Assembly: GCA_011523315.1 (NCBI GenBank) | Contig: WTHE01000139.1 | Location: forward strand, 1-7,002 | Reading direction: 5' to 3' | DNA: 7,002 bases | Source: Candidatus Binatota bacterium | Lineage (GTDB): Bacteria > Desulfobacterota > Binatia > Bin18 | Part shown: in pieces, positions 1 to 5,831 of the stretch | How the letters are laid out: each line of letters begins with the position of its first letter | How positions within the stretch are numbered: the first letter of the stretch is position 1 | Notes under the pieces: generated by a model | The model's input: only the letters and a program-made list of their open reading frames with translations | What the model was told of the DNA's origin: nothing | Databases searched by the model: none | Position numbers and translations under genes: made by a program

Positions 1-1
1 T

Positions 2-751
2 GAGGTCAGTACGCTGCGGGTCGGCGAGCGGGTCATGGCCTGGGTCAATGATGGTGGCTATGCCGAGTATGTCACCGCAGCGCCAGACGCGGTCTACTCT
101 GTACCCGATTCCCTGAGTGTCGAGACTGCGGCTGGTATGCCGGTCGTCTTTGCGACCGCCTATCACATTCTGAAGACCAGCGCGCGTGTTCAGCCCCACG
201 ATTTCGTCCTGGTCCAGGCTGCGGCCAGCGGGGTCGGCACGATCGCCGTCCAACTGGCCAAGCTGTGGGGCGCCCGTGTATTTGCCACGGCTTCGAGCGA
301 GCAAAAGCTGCGGCGCTTACGTCAGCTGGGCGTCGAGGAAGTCATCAACTACACCGAGCACGACTTCGTGTCCGAGGTGCTGCGCATGACCGACCGACGC
401 GGGGTTGATGTGGTGCTGGAATGTATCGGCGGCGACGTGTTGACACGCAGTTTGGACTGCCTGGTGCCGCTGGGCCGGCTGGTCGTGTATGGCCGGGCCA
501 GCGGCTCCCTGCCTCTGCTCGATACCGCCCAGATTCTGAGCCGTAATCTGACGGTCAGCGGTCTGCATCTGGGCCTGCCGCCGTGGCACGCCGCCCTCCA
601 CCGCCAGCCGATGCAGGAGTTGCTGGCCCTGGTCCAGGCCGGCACCCTCAGGCCGGTCCTCGACCGGACGTTTCCGCTCGCTCGGGCGGCCGATGCCCAT
701 CGGTATCTGGCCGCCCGGCGTGCAGTGGGGAAAGTTGTCTTGATTCCCTAG
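2..751 (+). CDS. Quinone oxidoreductase-like NAD(P)H-dependent reductase of the medium-chain dehydrogenase/reductase (MDR) superfamily, 5' truncated
   Basis: The reading frame is open from the window edge; the first in-frame ATG (35) is not the start, because the residues before it (VGERVMAW...GGYAEYV) already match the family's GroES-like N-terminal domain. About 249 residues are visible of roughly 320-330 usual. The Rossmann cofactor loop AASGVGTIAVQLAK lies at visible residues 74-87, the usual quinone oxidoreductase/zeta-crystallin form, followed by a strand and an S-S-E-Q-K segment where the nucleotide ribose or phosphate is normally bound. No cysteine-rich structural zinc loop is visible, which fits the zinc-independent branch. 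Family members reduce quinones or enones with NADPH in the cytoplasm; the substrate here is unknown. The gene ends with TAG at 749-751 and converges on the small gene ending at 817, with 65 bp between them. I see no convincing terminator hairpin in that gap. The family call is strong; the precise enzyme is not. Confidence 0.9.
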   Translation, partial: EVSTLRVGERVMAWVNDGGYAEYVTAAPDAVYSVPDSLSVETAAGMPVVFATAYHILKTSARVQPHDFVLVQAAASGVGTIAVQLAKLWGARVFATASSEQKLRRLRQLGVEEVINYTEHDFVSEVLRMTDRRGVDVVLECIGGDVLTRSLDCLVPLGRLVVYGRASGSLPLLDTAQILSRNLTVSGLHLGLPPWHAALHRQPMQELLALVQAGTLRPVLDRTFPLARAADAHRYLAARRAVGKVVLIP

Positions 752-816
752 TCCCCGGCATGGCTTGGGCAGAGGCAACCGAGGCTCACGGGGAAAGAGA
801 TGACTCCTTTCTCTCC

Positions 817-1194
817 TTACCCAGCGCCACGGTGTTTTTTCCTGTCTGCTGTGGGGAAGAACCTGGGTTCGTGTCCGGGCACGAACCGGGTGGACGCAAA
901 GCCGTCAATCACTCCCGGCTGCCCAAACAATTCCACGGCCGGTGCGATCTCGGCCAAGGAGAGTGTCAGAAAAAAGAGGCGTCTCACTTCCTCGGGCATC
1001 ATGTCGGAGGGAAACTGCTGCAGATACGCGAGGATGGTCTCCATCCGGGGAAAGATCGCGTCATAAAATGTCCGCAGCTCTTCCATGCTGCTCGACAGGC
1101 GCTTGTGGTTGCGCGCCCTTTCTTCGGCCAGCGACCAGTCGGCGACGAACGGCTCGAGGTCTGCAAACTGAGCCGGCAACACACCCTGAGGCAT
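817..1194 (-). CDS. Small conserved-looking protein coupled to the Rieske oxygenase, function unknown
   Basis: This encodes 125 residues, ATG at 1194-1192 and TAA at 819-817. An exact AGGAGG (1205-1200) sits 5 nt before the ATG and overlaps the TAG stop of the Rieske gene, so the start is well supported and translation is probably coupled. The protein appears mostly helical: a FADLEPFVADW segment near the N terminus, a central S-S-S-M-E-E-L-R-x-F-Y-D region (residues 34-45), a FPSDMMPEEVRR turn (61-72), then a hydrophobic LFFLTLSLAEIAPAVELFGQP stretch (73-93). The tail is basic. There is no signal peptide, no Cys/His metal motif and no obvious membrane span. It does not look like a ring-hydroxylating beta subunit, which is larger and has a SnoaL-like fold, nor a ferredoxin, as it has no cysteine. 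I recall similar unnamed small proteins beside Rieske oxygenases, but cannot confirm this by search. A role as accessory subunit or stability factor is inference from position alone. Confidence 0.8.
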   Translation of the reverse strand: MPQGVLPAQFADLEPFVADWSLAEERARNHKRLSSSMEELRTFYDAIFPRMETILAYLQQFPSDMMPEEVRRLFFLTLSLAEIAPAVELFGQPGVIDGFASTRFVPGHEPRFFPTADRKKHRGAG

Positions 1195-1199
1195 AGCAT

Positions 1200-1205
1200 C
1201 CTCCT
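1200..1205 (-). promoter_or_regulatory. Shine-Dalgarno AGGAGG of the small Rieske-linked gene, overlapping the Rieske stop codon
   Basis: On the minus strand the Rieske gene ends in TAG directly followed by GAGG, so the perfect AGGAGG begins inside the stop codon and lies 5 nt before the next ATG. A ribosome ending the oxygenase is therefore placed on the start site of the downstream gene, which suggests translational coupling. Confidence 0.75.
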
Positions 1206-2421
1206 ATCTTTCACCATCTTCTATAAAGTCCTCCGCAAGCTTATTGGCGTGTCTGATCAACAACTCTTGATCCTGCAGCGGAGTCTGGCTGAGCGCACCG
1301 GAAACGAGCCCCCTTTGCACGTTCTCAAGCGTGCTGCCGTCTTCCAGCCACACGTCGCGGGTGACGCATCTGGTGTATTCCCGGCTGAACCACTGGGCGG
1401 CATTTTCCGCCTGGGGTAAATACAGCCGGGCTTCCCACACCGACCGATCAACCGTGAGCGGCCACATATGATGGGTGAGGCAGAAGCCACCAAACAGCAG
1501 GAAGTGAAAATTGGGGAAGATGTAATACAGATCGAAAGACCAATTCGGATTTCTGGTCGGGTTGAGGACAGCCGGTGGCAGTCGTTCGAGAAAGGAGCCG
1601 GTTGCTTCGGCGCTGAGCATCGCCCCGAATCGGGCGGCCAGGGCTTCCACCGGAGTCGGTGTCTGGTGCTGATTCCCGTAGCCGGAGAGCATGCCGTGAT
1701 GTCGATAGAGTTTGATATCGAGGGTGTGAAGAGAAGGGTTGTCGGCATTGGCGAAGAAATCTGGGACCGTGCGCGCGTGCAGGCTCTTGGCGTGATAGGC
1801 TTCCAGCTGAGAGTCTCGCGCCGCTCTCCAGTTACATTTCAGCTCTGCCTTATAGGAGTAGCAGACTGGCAGTTCGGCGAAGGGAAATTCTGTCAAGACT
1901 GTCACCGCCTCGCCCAAATACTGCGGCAAGGTTTCCCGCGGGTGGGGATCGAGATGGACGAAGATAAACCCCCCACAGATGTCTGTGGTAACCGGAGTCA
2001 GCCCATGCTCGCTTTTCTTGAAATCAAAGAACATCTCCTCCTCCGGCACGCCGATCAACCGTCCGTCTGGAGCGTAGGTCCAACCGTGGAATTTACACGT
2101 CAATCTCTGACATGAACCCCGCTCATCCCAAACAATCTTATTCCCACGATGTTTGCACACATTGTGGAAAGCGCGCACCGTTCCGTCCTGTCCGCGAACG
2201 ACAAGAATTGAGGTCTTGCCCACGGCAAGGTCCTGCACAAAGTAGTCTCCCGGCTGCGGAATGTCTTCCAGTCTGCCGACGTTGAGCCACGCCCGCCGGA
2301 ATATTCGCTCCCGTTCCAACTCAAAATATGCTGGCGAAATATAGGGGTCGATCGGAGCCGAACCTGTTCCCAACTCAGCATACTGTGTTGTCCAGGGCTG
2401 GTGCTTCGTTGTGGTCTCCAT
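1204..2421 (-). CDS. Rieske non-heme iron oxygenase, alpha (catalytic) subunit
   Basis: This encodes 405 residues from the ATG at 2421. The Rieske [2Fe-2S] motif is complete: Cys89-x-His91, then 17 residues, then Cys109-x-x-His112. The catalytic domain carries the 2-His-1-carboxylate iron site: E-A-Y-H-A-K-S-L-H gives His210 and His215, and E-D-G-S-T-L-E-N-V-Q-R-G gives Asp361 as the likely third ligand. Glu207 stands where the acidic residue bridging Rieske and iron centres is found in this superfamily. Length is typical of an alpha subunit. The enzyme would use electrons from a reductase to activate O2 for dihydroxylation, monooxygenation or demethylation in the cytoplasm; the substrate cannot be read from the sequence. 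An upstream in-frame ATG at 2442 would add seven residues, but the strong ribosome binding site lies inside that stretch, so 2421 is preferred. No reductase, ferredoxin or beta-subunit gene is visible nearby. GC content is visibly lower than in the neighbouring amidohydrolases. Confidence 0.95.
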   Translation of the reverse strand: METTTKHQPWTTQYAELGTGSAPIDPYISPAYFELERERIFRRAWLNVGRLEDIPQPGDYFVQDLAVGKTSILVVRGQDGTVRAFHNVCKHRGNKIVWDERGSCQRLTCKFHGWTYAPDGRLIGVPEEEMFFDFKKSEHGLTPVTTDICGGFIFVHLDPHPRETLPQYLGEAVTVLTEFPFAELPVCYSYKAELKCNWRAARDSQLEAYHAKSLHARTVPDFFANADNPSLHTLDIKLYRHHGMLSGYGNQHQTPTPVEALAARFGAMLSAEATGSFLERLPPAVLNPTRNPNWSFDLYYIFPNFHFLLFGGFCLTHHMWPLTVDRSVWEARLYLPQAENAAQWFSREYTRCVTRDVWLEDGSTLENVQRGLVSGALSQTPLQDQELLIRHANKLAEDFIEDGER

Positions 2422-2428
2422 TCTCTCT

Positions 2429-2436
2429 CCCTCCTT
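2429..2436 (-). promoter_or_regulatory. Ribosome binding site that decides the Rieske gene start
   Basis: AAGGAGGG on the minus strand lies 7 nt before the ATG at 2421. The alternative upstream ATG at 2442 overlaps this site (ATGAAGAAGGAGGG), and in front of it there is only a weak, more distant GGAAGAAG. This favours the shorter protein beginning METTT. Confidence 0.8.
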
Positions 2437-2490
2437 CTTCATGAGTACCGTTTCTTCTTCCAGTCAGCACACCCATGAACGTCCTGTTTG

Positions 2491-2527
2491 GGAAAAAGAG
2501 ACGGTTCCCACCCGGATGTGGGAACCG
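2491..2527 (-). terminator. Intrinsic (Rho-independent) terminator after the amidohydrolase unit
   Basis: A perfect 10 bp inverted repeat, CGGTTCCCAC (2502-2511) and GTGGGAACCG (2518-2527), closes a 6 nt loop. Read on the minus strand it is followed by TCTCTTTTTCCC, a T-rich tail. It starts 12 nt after the stop codon of the amidohydrolase ending at 2539 and lies upstream of the Rieske start at 2421. It should therefore end the amidohydrolase transcript and separate the two units. The T tract exists only on the minus-strand side. Confidence 0.85.
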
Positions 2528-2538
2528 CGAGAAACAGG

Positions 2539-3651
2539 CTAGGTCAGCTCAATCCGATACAGTTTGGCCGCGTTGTCACAGATGATCTTTTTGGTGACGT
2601 CCGCCGGCACCTTGGAAAAGTCGCGCTCAATGATTTTGAGCGAATCGGGCCAGGTGGAGTCGGTGTGGGGGAAGTCCGAGGCCCACATATAGTTATTCTC
2701 GCCAAAGATGTCGTAGGTTTTGGGACCGACCGGATCGTCCTGGAAGGTGGCCCACATCTGGCGCTTGACATACGCGCTGGGCTTTTGCGGCAGGGGTTCC
2801 TTGAGCATGGCGTTGAACTTCTCAAAGGCGTGGTCCAGGCGGTACATATAGTGCGGGAACCAGCCCGAGTCGTTTTCGGCCGACACAATCGGCAACTCGG
2901 GGAAGCGCTCCAACACCCCGCCGAATATCAGGCTGGTCAGCGAGCGCTGGACCTCGTGGATGATGTTCATGTACTGCGAGGCAATCTCGGGTCCCAGGGT
3001 TTCCTTGCCCTGCCGCTTTTTGCCGGTGATGACGTGCAGCGACAGGGGCATGTGGAGTTCTGAGGCAGCCTGCCAGAAAGGATCGTAGACTGTGTCGCTG
3101 TACGGCCGGTCGGGTGGCGGCGAGCCCCAGATCATCGCGCCCTTGAGGCCGAGCTTGGCGCTCCGCTCCAGCTCCTTGACCCCGGCCTGGATGTCTTCGA
3201 GCGAGATCAGGGCGATGGCGTGCAGGCGTTGCGGGCTATGCGAGCAGAACTCGGCAACCCAGTCGTTATAGACCCCGAAGCAGGCGCGTTGCAGGTCGGC
3301 GTCTTGCAGGCCGAACAGCGGCATGCCCAGGGTGGTGTACAAGACCTCGGCCTGCACGCCGTCAATGTCCTGGTCCTTGAGACGCTCGACCGGATCCCAG
3401 CCGCTGGGCCGGGCCGCCTCATAGCCCCGGTTCAAATGGTCTTTGAGTTCCTGGCCGCTGCGGCCGGCGCCAAAGCCGCCCGCAACCGGAAAGGGCTGGA
3501 TGTCGGGCGCGACAAAGATATGGGTCGGTTTTCTGGGGTGTTTGATGACCTTGGGGGCCTGGTCGCGGTATTTTTTATCCAGGCGTTGCTGCCACAGATC
3601 GGCCGGTTCCATCATGTGCGAGTCGGCCGATATGATCTGGATGTGTGTCAT
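2539..3651 (-). CDS. Amidohydrolase family 2 (ACMSD-type) metal-dependent hydrolase or decarboxylase
   Basis: This encodes 370 residues, ATG at 3651-3649, with AGGAGG (3665-3660) 8 nt upstream and TAG at 2541-2539. The family features are clear: an N-terminal SADSHMMEP motif (Asp10, His12), a barrel strand ending in S-L-H-V (His206), an S-A-E-N-D-S-G-W segment (Glu259) and a W-A-S-D-F-P-H motif (Asp326). These are the usual metal-site positions of Amidohydro_2 proteins, which include ACMSD and other non-oxidative decarboxylases. The first ligand position reads Asp-x-His rather than His-x-His, and a Glu occupies the fourth position, a variant I associate with a large, mostly uncharacterised branch. 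It is cytoplasmic, with no signal peptide. It follows the upstream amidohydrolase by 30 bp, forming a likely two-gene operon, and is followed by a strong terminator. Decarboxylation or C-C/C-N hydrolysis of an aromatic-derived intermediate is plausible, but the substrate is unknown. Confidence 0.93.
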   Translation of the reverse strand: MTHIQIISADSHMMEPADLWQQRLDKKYRDQAPKVIKHPRKPTHIFVAPDIQPFPVAGGFGAGRSGQELKDHLNRGYEAARPSGWDPVERLKDQDIDGVQAEVLYTTLGMPLFGLQDADLQRACFGVYNDWVAEFCSHSPQRLHAIALISLEDIQAGVKELERSAKLGLKGAMIWGSPPPDRPYSDTVYDPFWQAASELHMPLSLHVITGKKRQGKETLGPEIASQYMNIIHEVQRSLTSLIFGGVLERFPELPIVSAENDSGWFPHYMYRLDHAFEKFNAMLKEPLPQKPSAYVKRQMWATFQDDPVGPKTYDIFGENNYMWASDFPHTDSTWPDSLKIIERDFSKVPADVTKKIICDNAAKLYRIELT

Positions 3652-3681
3652 GGTGTGTTCCTCCTGTTTGGGATCTGGCTG

Positions 3682-5049
3682 TTAGTGACTCACGGCGTCC
3701 GAGTGCGGAACCTGGGCCAGCAGCGTGGGCGGGTCGTAGGCCACGCCGCCACGATACACGTCGGTCAGCCGCCGCAGTTGGCGCGGGTCGGCGAGCGGGT
3801 CGCCGTCGACGATGAGCAGGTCGGCGTAGCGGCCCGGTGCCACGCTGCCGAGATGGTCCTGTTGACGCAGGTAGCGGGCCGCCACAGACGTGACCGCCTT
3901 GAGTGCGGCCATGGCGCCGATGGCTTCGGCCAAGAGCTCGATTTCCCGCAGCAGGCCAAACCCGGCCGGTGGATAGGCAATCCCGCCGCAGTCGGTCCCG
4001 CCGACCACAATGCCGCCGGCCTCGTGAAGAATCCGGGTCACCTCCTGGTGTTTTTCCAGCGCCCTGGCGCCCAGGCTGGGCTCAAAGCCGGGGAACATGT
4101 CCCAGTCGGGACGCTCGCCGAGGTGCTCGGCCAGGCTCCGCTGGCGGGCCAGCGCCATGGGAGCGATATAGCGCCGGTCGGTGTCCCGGAGGGCGGCTTC
4201 GACCCCCATTTTGGCCAGCCACAACAGGTCCAGGGTGGTGCCCATATTCACCTGATGATCGACCATGGCGTCAAACCAGGTCTTGGCCTGATCGCCGTGC
4301 AGGTCGGCGTCTTCCCAGCCCTTGAAGGTCAGCGGGGCGAAGCGGCGGTCCATCATGGAATGGACCGACAGGCCGGGGCCGAAGCGCATGTCTGCGGCGC
4401 AGAAGTCGTTATAGGGCGAGATCCAGACGTGTTCGAGTCCGTCGATGCCGGCCCGAATCACGTCTAGCGAATGGGTATAGCCCAGGTGGCCGGTGACCGG
4501 AACGCGCTTATCCACAAAGTCAATCACCGCCTTGGCGGTGTCCGGCGGCAGGGTGAAATACAGCTTGACACCGTCCACGCCGGCCGCCAGCAGACTGCCG
4601 ATTTTGGTCGGCACCTCCTCGACTGAGGGGATGCTGTCCAGCAGCTCGGCAAACGGGCCGTTGGGATCGAAGCTGGAATCCGCGCCGTCGAGCAGCGGGC
4701 CGCAGATGAACAACCGGGGGCCGAGCAGGTGGCCGCTGTTCAGCTCGTCTTTGAGCTGTTTGACCTTTTCGAGTTTGCCGCCCACGTCACGCGCGGTCGT
4801 CACACCGGCGGCCAGAAACAGCGGCAGGCTCTCCTTGTCCATAAAAGTCGTGTGGACGTGGGTGTCGATCAGGCCGGGCAGCACGGTTTTGCCGCCCAGG
4901 TCAATGACCCGGGTGTCGGGCGGGGCTGCAATCTCACCGCTAGCGACCTGGCTGATGCGCGCGCCGTTGATGAGGATTGAGACTCCCGCTTGCGCGTGGT
5001 CGGCGATGCCGTCGATCAGCCGCGCGTTTTTCAGCAGCGTGTGTGGCAT
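3682..5049 (-). CDS. Imidazolonepropionase-like metal-dependent amidohydrolase (amidohydrolase family 1)
   Basis: This encodes 455 residues, ATG at 5049-5047, with AAGGAGGGAG immediately upstream and TAA at 3684-3682. It opens with a small beta-sandwich segment (L-L-K-N-A-R-L-I-D-G), then V-L-P-G-L-I-D-T-H-V-H containing the metal motif His64-x-His66. Lys162 (V-K-L-Y-F) is placed as the carboxylated bridging lysine of binuclear members. His188 (T-G-H-L-G) and His207 (G-L-E-H-V-W) fit the next two metal ligands, and Asp353 (G-G-T-D-C-G) the catalytic aspartate. The C terminus has the family's G-S-V-A-P-G-R-Y-A-D-L-L-I-V-D-G-D-P-L segment. All key positions are present, so the enzyme should be active. 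Relatives hydrolyse cyclic amides, dipeptides or related C-N bonds; the substrate here cannot be named. It is the first gene of a two-gene unit with the ACMSD-type amidohydrolase. Length is normal for the family. No signal peptide is visible, so it is probably cytoplasmic. Confidence 0.94.
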   Translation of the reverse strand: MPHTLLKNARLIDGIADHAQAGVSILINGARISQVASGEIAAPPDTRVIDLGGKTVLPGLIDTHVHTTFMDKESLPLFLAAGVTTARDVGGKLEKVKQLKDELNSGHLLGPRLFICGPLLDGADSSFDPNGPFAELLDSIPSVEEVPTKIGSLLAAGVDGVKLYFTLPPDTAKAVIDFVDKRVPVTGHLGYTHSLDVIRAGIDGLEHVWISPYNDFCAADMRFGPGLSVHSMMDRRFAPLTFKGWEDADLHGDQAKTWFDAMVDHQVNMGTTLDLLWLAKMGVEAALRDTDRRYIAPMALARQRSLAEHLGERPDWDMFPGFEPSLGARALEKHQEVTRILHEAGGIVVGGTDCGGIAYPPAGFGLLREIELLAEAIGAMAALKAVTSVAARYLRQQDHLGSVAPGRYADLLIVDGDPLADPRQLRRLTDVYRGGVAYDPPTLLAQVPHSDAVSH

Positions 5050-5116
5050 ACTCCCTCCTTGTTTCAGCTGTCTTGATACCGAAGTTTGCCCTATCAGAAC
5101 AGAACACGCAAAGAGT

Positions 5117-5389
5117 TCATGGTTTGGCTCCCAAGCTGGAGCGAACCTGTTTCCGCACGGCAGCGCAGTATTTCAGGGCTTCACGTGCCTCTTCTTTGTC
5201 TGCTGACTCTCCGGGATAGCGGAAGTCTACTCCAAATGCCGTCAACGCCTGAAGGTGGGGGCGGAGCGTTTCCCAGAGCGGCTCGAGCGGCAGGAGCATG
5301 TCCAAGAGGGCGGACAGATTATGGGTGCGGCCGAAAGCGGTATCTGCTTCTTGAAGCCGAGCCTTGAGATATTTTTCGGGTGAGGGGCT
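5117..5389 (-). pseudogene. HEPN-domain toxin remnant lacking its N-terminal half
   Basis: This frame is open on the minus strand between a TGA at 5392-5390 and the TGA at 5119-5117. It encodes E-K-Y-L-K-A-R-L-Q-E-A-D-T-A-F-G-R-T-H-N-L-S followed by a L-L-P-L-E-P-L-W segment and F-R-Y-P-G-E-S-A-D-K-E-E-A. That is the C-terminal two thirds of HEPN proteins paired with MNT nucleotidyltransferases. About 86 residues remain of a usual ~130; the first helices, normally ending in a C-x-H-x-Q-Q-A type segment before E-K-Y-L-K, are absent. There is no ATG or GTG start, only an internal TTG at 5305. Its 5' end overlaps the end of the nucleotidyltransferase frame, in a different frame. An N-terminal deletion plus a frame break is the simplest explanation. 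Family recognition is from memory of the motif pattern, not a search. Confidence 0.75.
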
Positions 5390-5697
5390 TCATACAGGAG
5401 CTGCCCTTTCTCCATGATCTCTTGGAGAAAAAAATCGTTCCATGTCAAGCGTTGCTCAAGCCGTTCTGGAGTACGGACAAGGAGATCAATGGGGAGCTTG
5501 GGGGCGATGCTATGGAGTATCTCTATGGCCTTCCGCGTTGCTTTTCCCTCGCAGGGCATCACGACGAGCAGGTCTATATCGGACTCGGGAGTCGGTGTTC
5601 CAGACGCGTAGGAACCGAATAGAATCACACGTTCAGGGTGGAATTCTTGAACGATTTGCGCGACCACTTTCTGAATACTGTCGGTTCCTATGACCAT
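5242..5697 (-). CDS. MNT-type minimal nucleotidyltransferase (HEPN-associated antitoxin family), with an out-of-frame tail
   Basis: The ATG at 5697-5695 begins MVIGTDSIQKVV. Residues 1-104 form a complete polymerase-beta-like minimal nucleotidyltransferase: the G-S-Y-A-S-G loop at 28-33, Asp40-Ile-Asp42 and a third aspartate at 71 (P-I-D-L-L-V), so the metal/ATP site looks intact. In studied MNT/HEPN pairs such a protein adenylylates and neutralises the HEPN RNase toxin. The normal end of the domain is near L-L-Y-E-A (100-104). Residues 105-151 are the HEPN coding region read in the wrong frame (Ser/Arg/Pro-rich), ending at the TGA at 5244-5242. No strong ribosome binding site precedes the ATG; GAAAGAAAG is the best candidate. 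A GTG at 5712 would add five residues, and a longer frame reaching 5853 has no domain support. GC is low for the window. The domain is probably still functional; the tail is a product of the broken neighbour. Confidence 0.8.
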   Translation of the reverse strand: MVIGTDSIQKVVAQIVQEFHPERVILFGSYASGTPTPESDIDLLVVMPCEGKATRKAIEILHSIAPKLPIDLLVRTPERLEQRLTWNDFFLQEIMEKGQLLYEAPHPKNISRLGFKKQIPLSAAPIICPPSWTCSCRSSRSGKRSAPTFRR

Positions 5698-5723
5698 GTG
5701 ACTTTCTTTCACCCTCGGCTCCA

Positions 5724-5769
5724 CTGTCCATCCTTCTAACAGCCTGTCCGGCTCTTGCAAGCCTGTCCG
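5724..5769. repeat. Three CTGTCC direct repeats at 20 and 19 bp spacing, possible operator
   Basis: CTGTCC occurs at 5724-5729, 5744-5749 and 5763-5768. The last two are part of a 9 bp exact repeat, GCCTGTCCG (5742-5750 and 5761-5769). Spacing close to two helical turns puts the copies on one face of the DNA, as expected of cooperative regulator binding. They lie 27-72 bp upstream of the nucleotidyltransferase start and just upstream of the TTGACA hexamer. Chance is not excluded for hexamers. Confidence 0.4.
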
Positions 5770-5802
5770 CATTGGCTCGAATGAACCACAGTCTGTTTTT
5801 GC

Positions 5803-5831
5803 TTGACACACTATGCGATGTGGGCAAATGT
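5803..5831 (+). promoter_or_regulatory. Possible sigma70-type promoter of the aldo/keto reductase gene
   Basis: A consensus -35 hexamer TTGACA (5803-5808) lies 60 bp before the ATG of the reductase gene. At 17 bp spacing the -10 position reads AAATGT, a poor match, so the promoter is either weak or activator-dependent, or the -35 match is fortuitous. Confidence 0.35.

Noticed and set aside
752..816. Possible terminator between the converging oxidoreductase and small genes
   Set aside because: The GGAAAGAGA and TTTCTCTCC segments are mirror-like rather than complementary, so they do not form a stable stem.
583..1419. Plus-strand open frame of 278 codons running over the oxidoreductase end, the small gene and the Rieske C terminus
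   Set aside because: It crosses three real genes, has no ribosome binding site and shows no domain. The minus-strand small gene has a perfect ribosome binding site and similar codon use to its neighbours.
1468..2115. Plus-strand open frame opposite the Rieske gene
   Set aside because: The opposite strand carries a complete Rieske oxygenase with all iron ligands; this frame has no recognisable domain.
3220..4467. Long plus-strand open frame of 415 codons opposite the two amidohydrolases
   Set aside because: It spans the junction of two well-supported minus-strand enzymes with full motifs. Its own translation has no recognisable domain and is rich in Gly, Val, His and Gln as expected of an antisense shadow in GC-rich DNA.
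4493..5206. Plus-strand Ser/Pro-rich open frame opposite the imidazolonepropionase-like gene
   Set aside because: Low-complexity composition and overlap with a convincing enzyme mark it as a shadow.
5371..5392. Programmed -1 frameshift joining the nucleotidyltransferase and HEPN frames
   Set aside because: The junction does not form a classic X-XXY-YYZ slippery heptamer in the zero frame, I saw no supporting downstream hairpin, and the HEPN N-terminal half is missing anyway. Mutation or a sequencing error is simpler.
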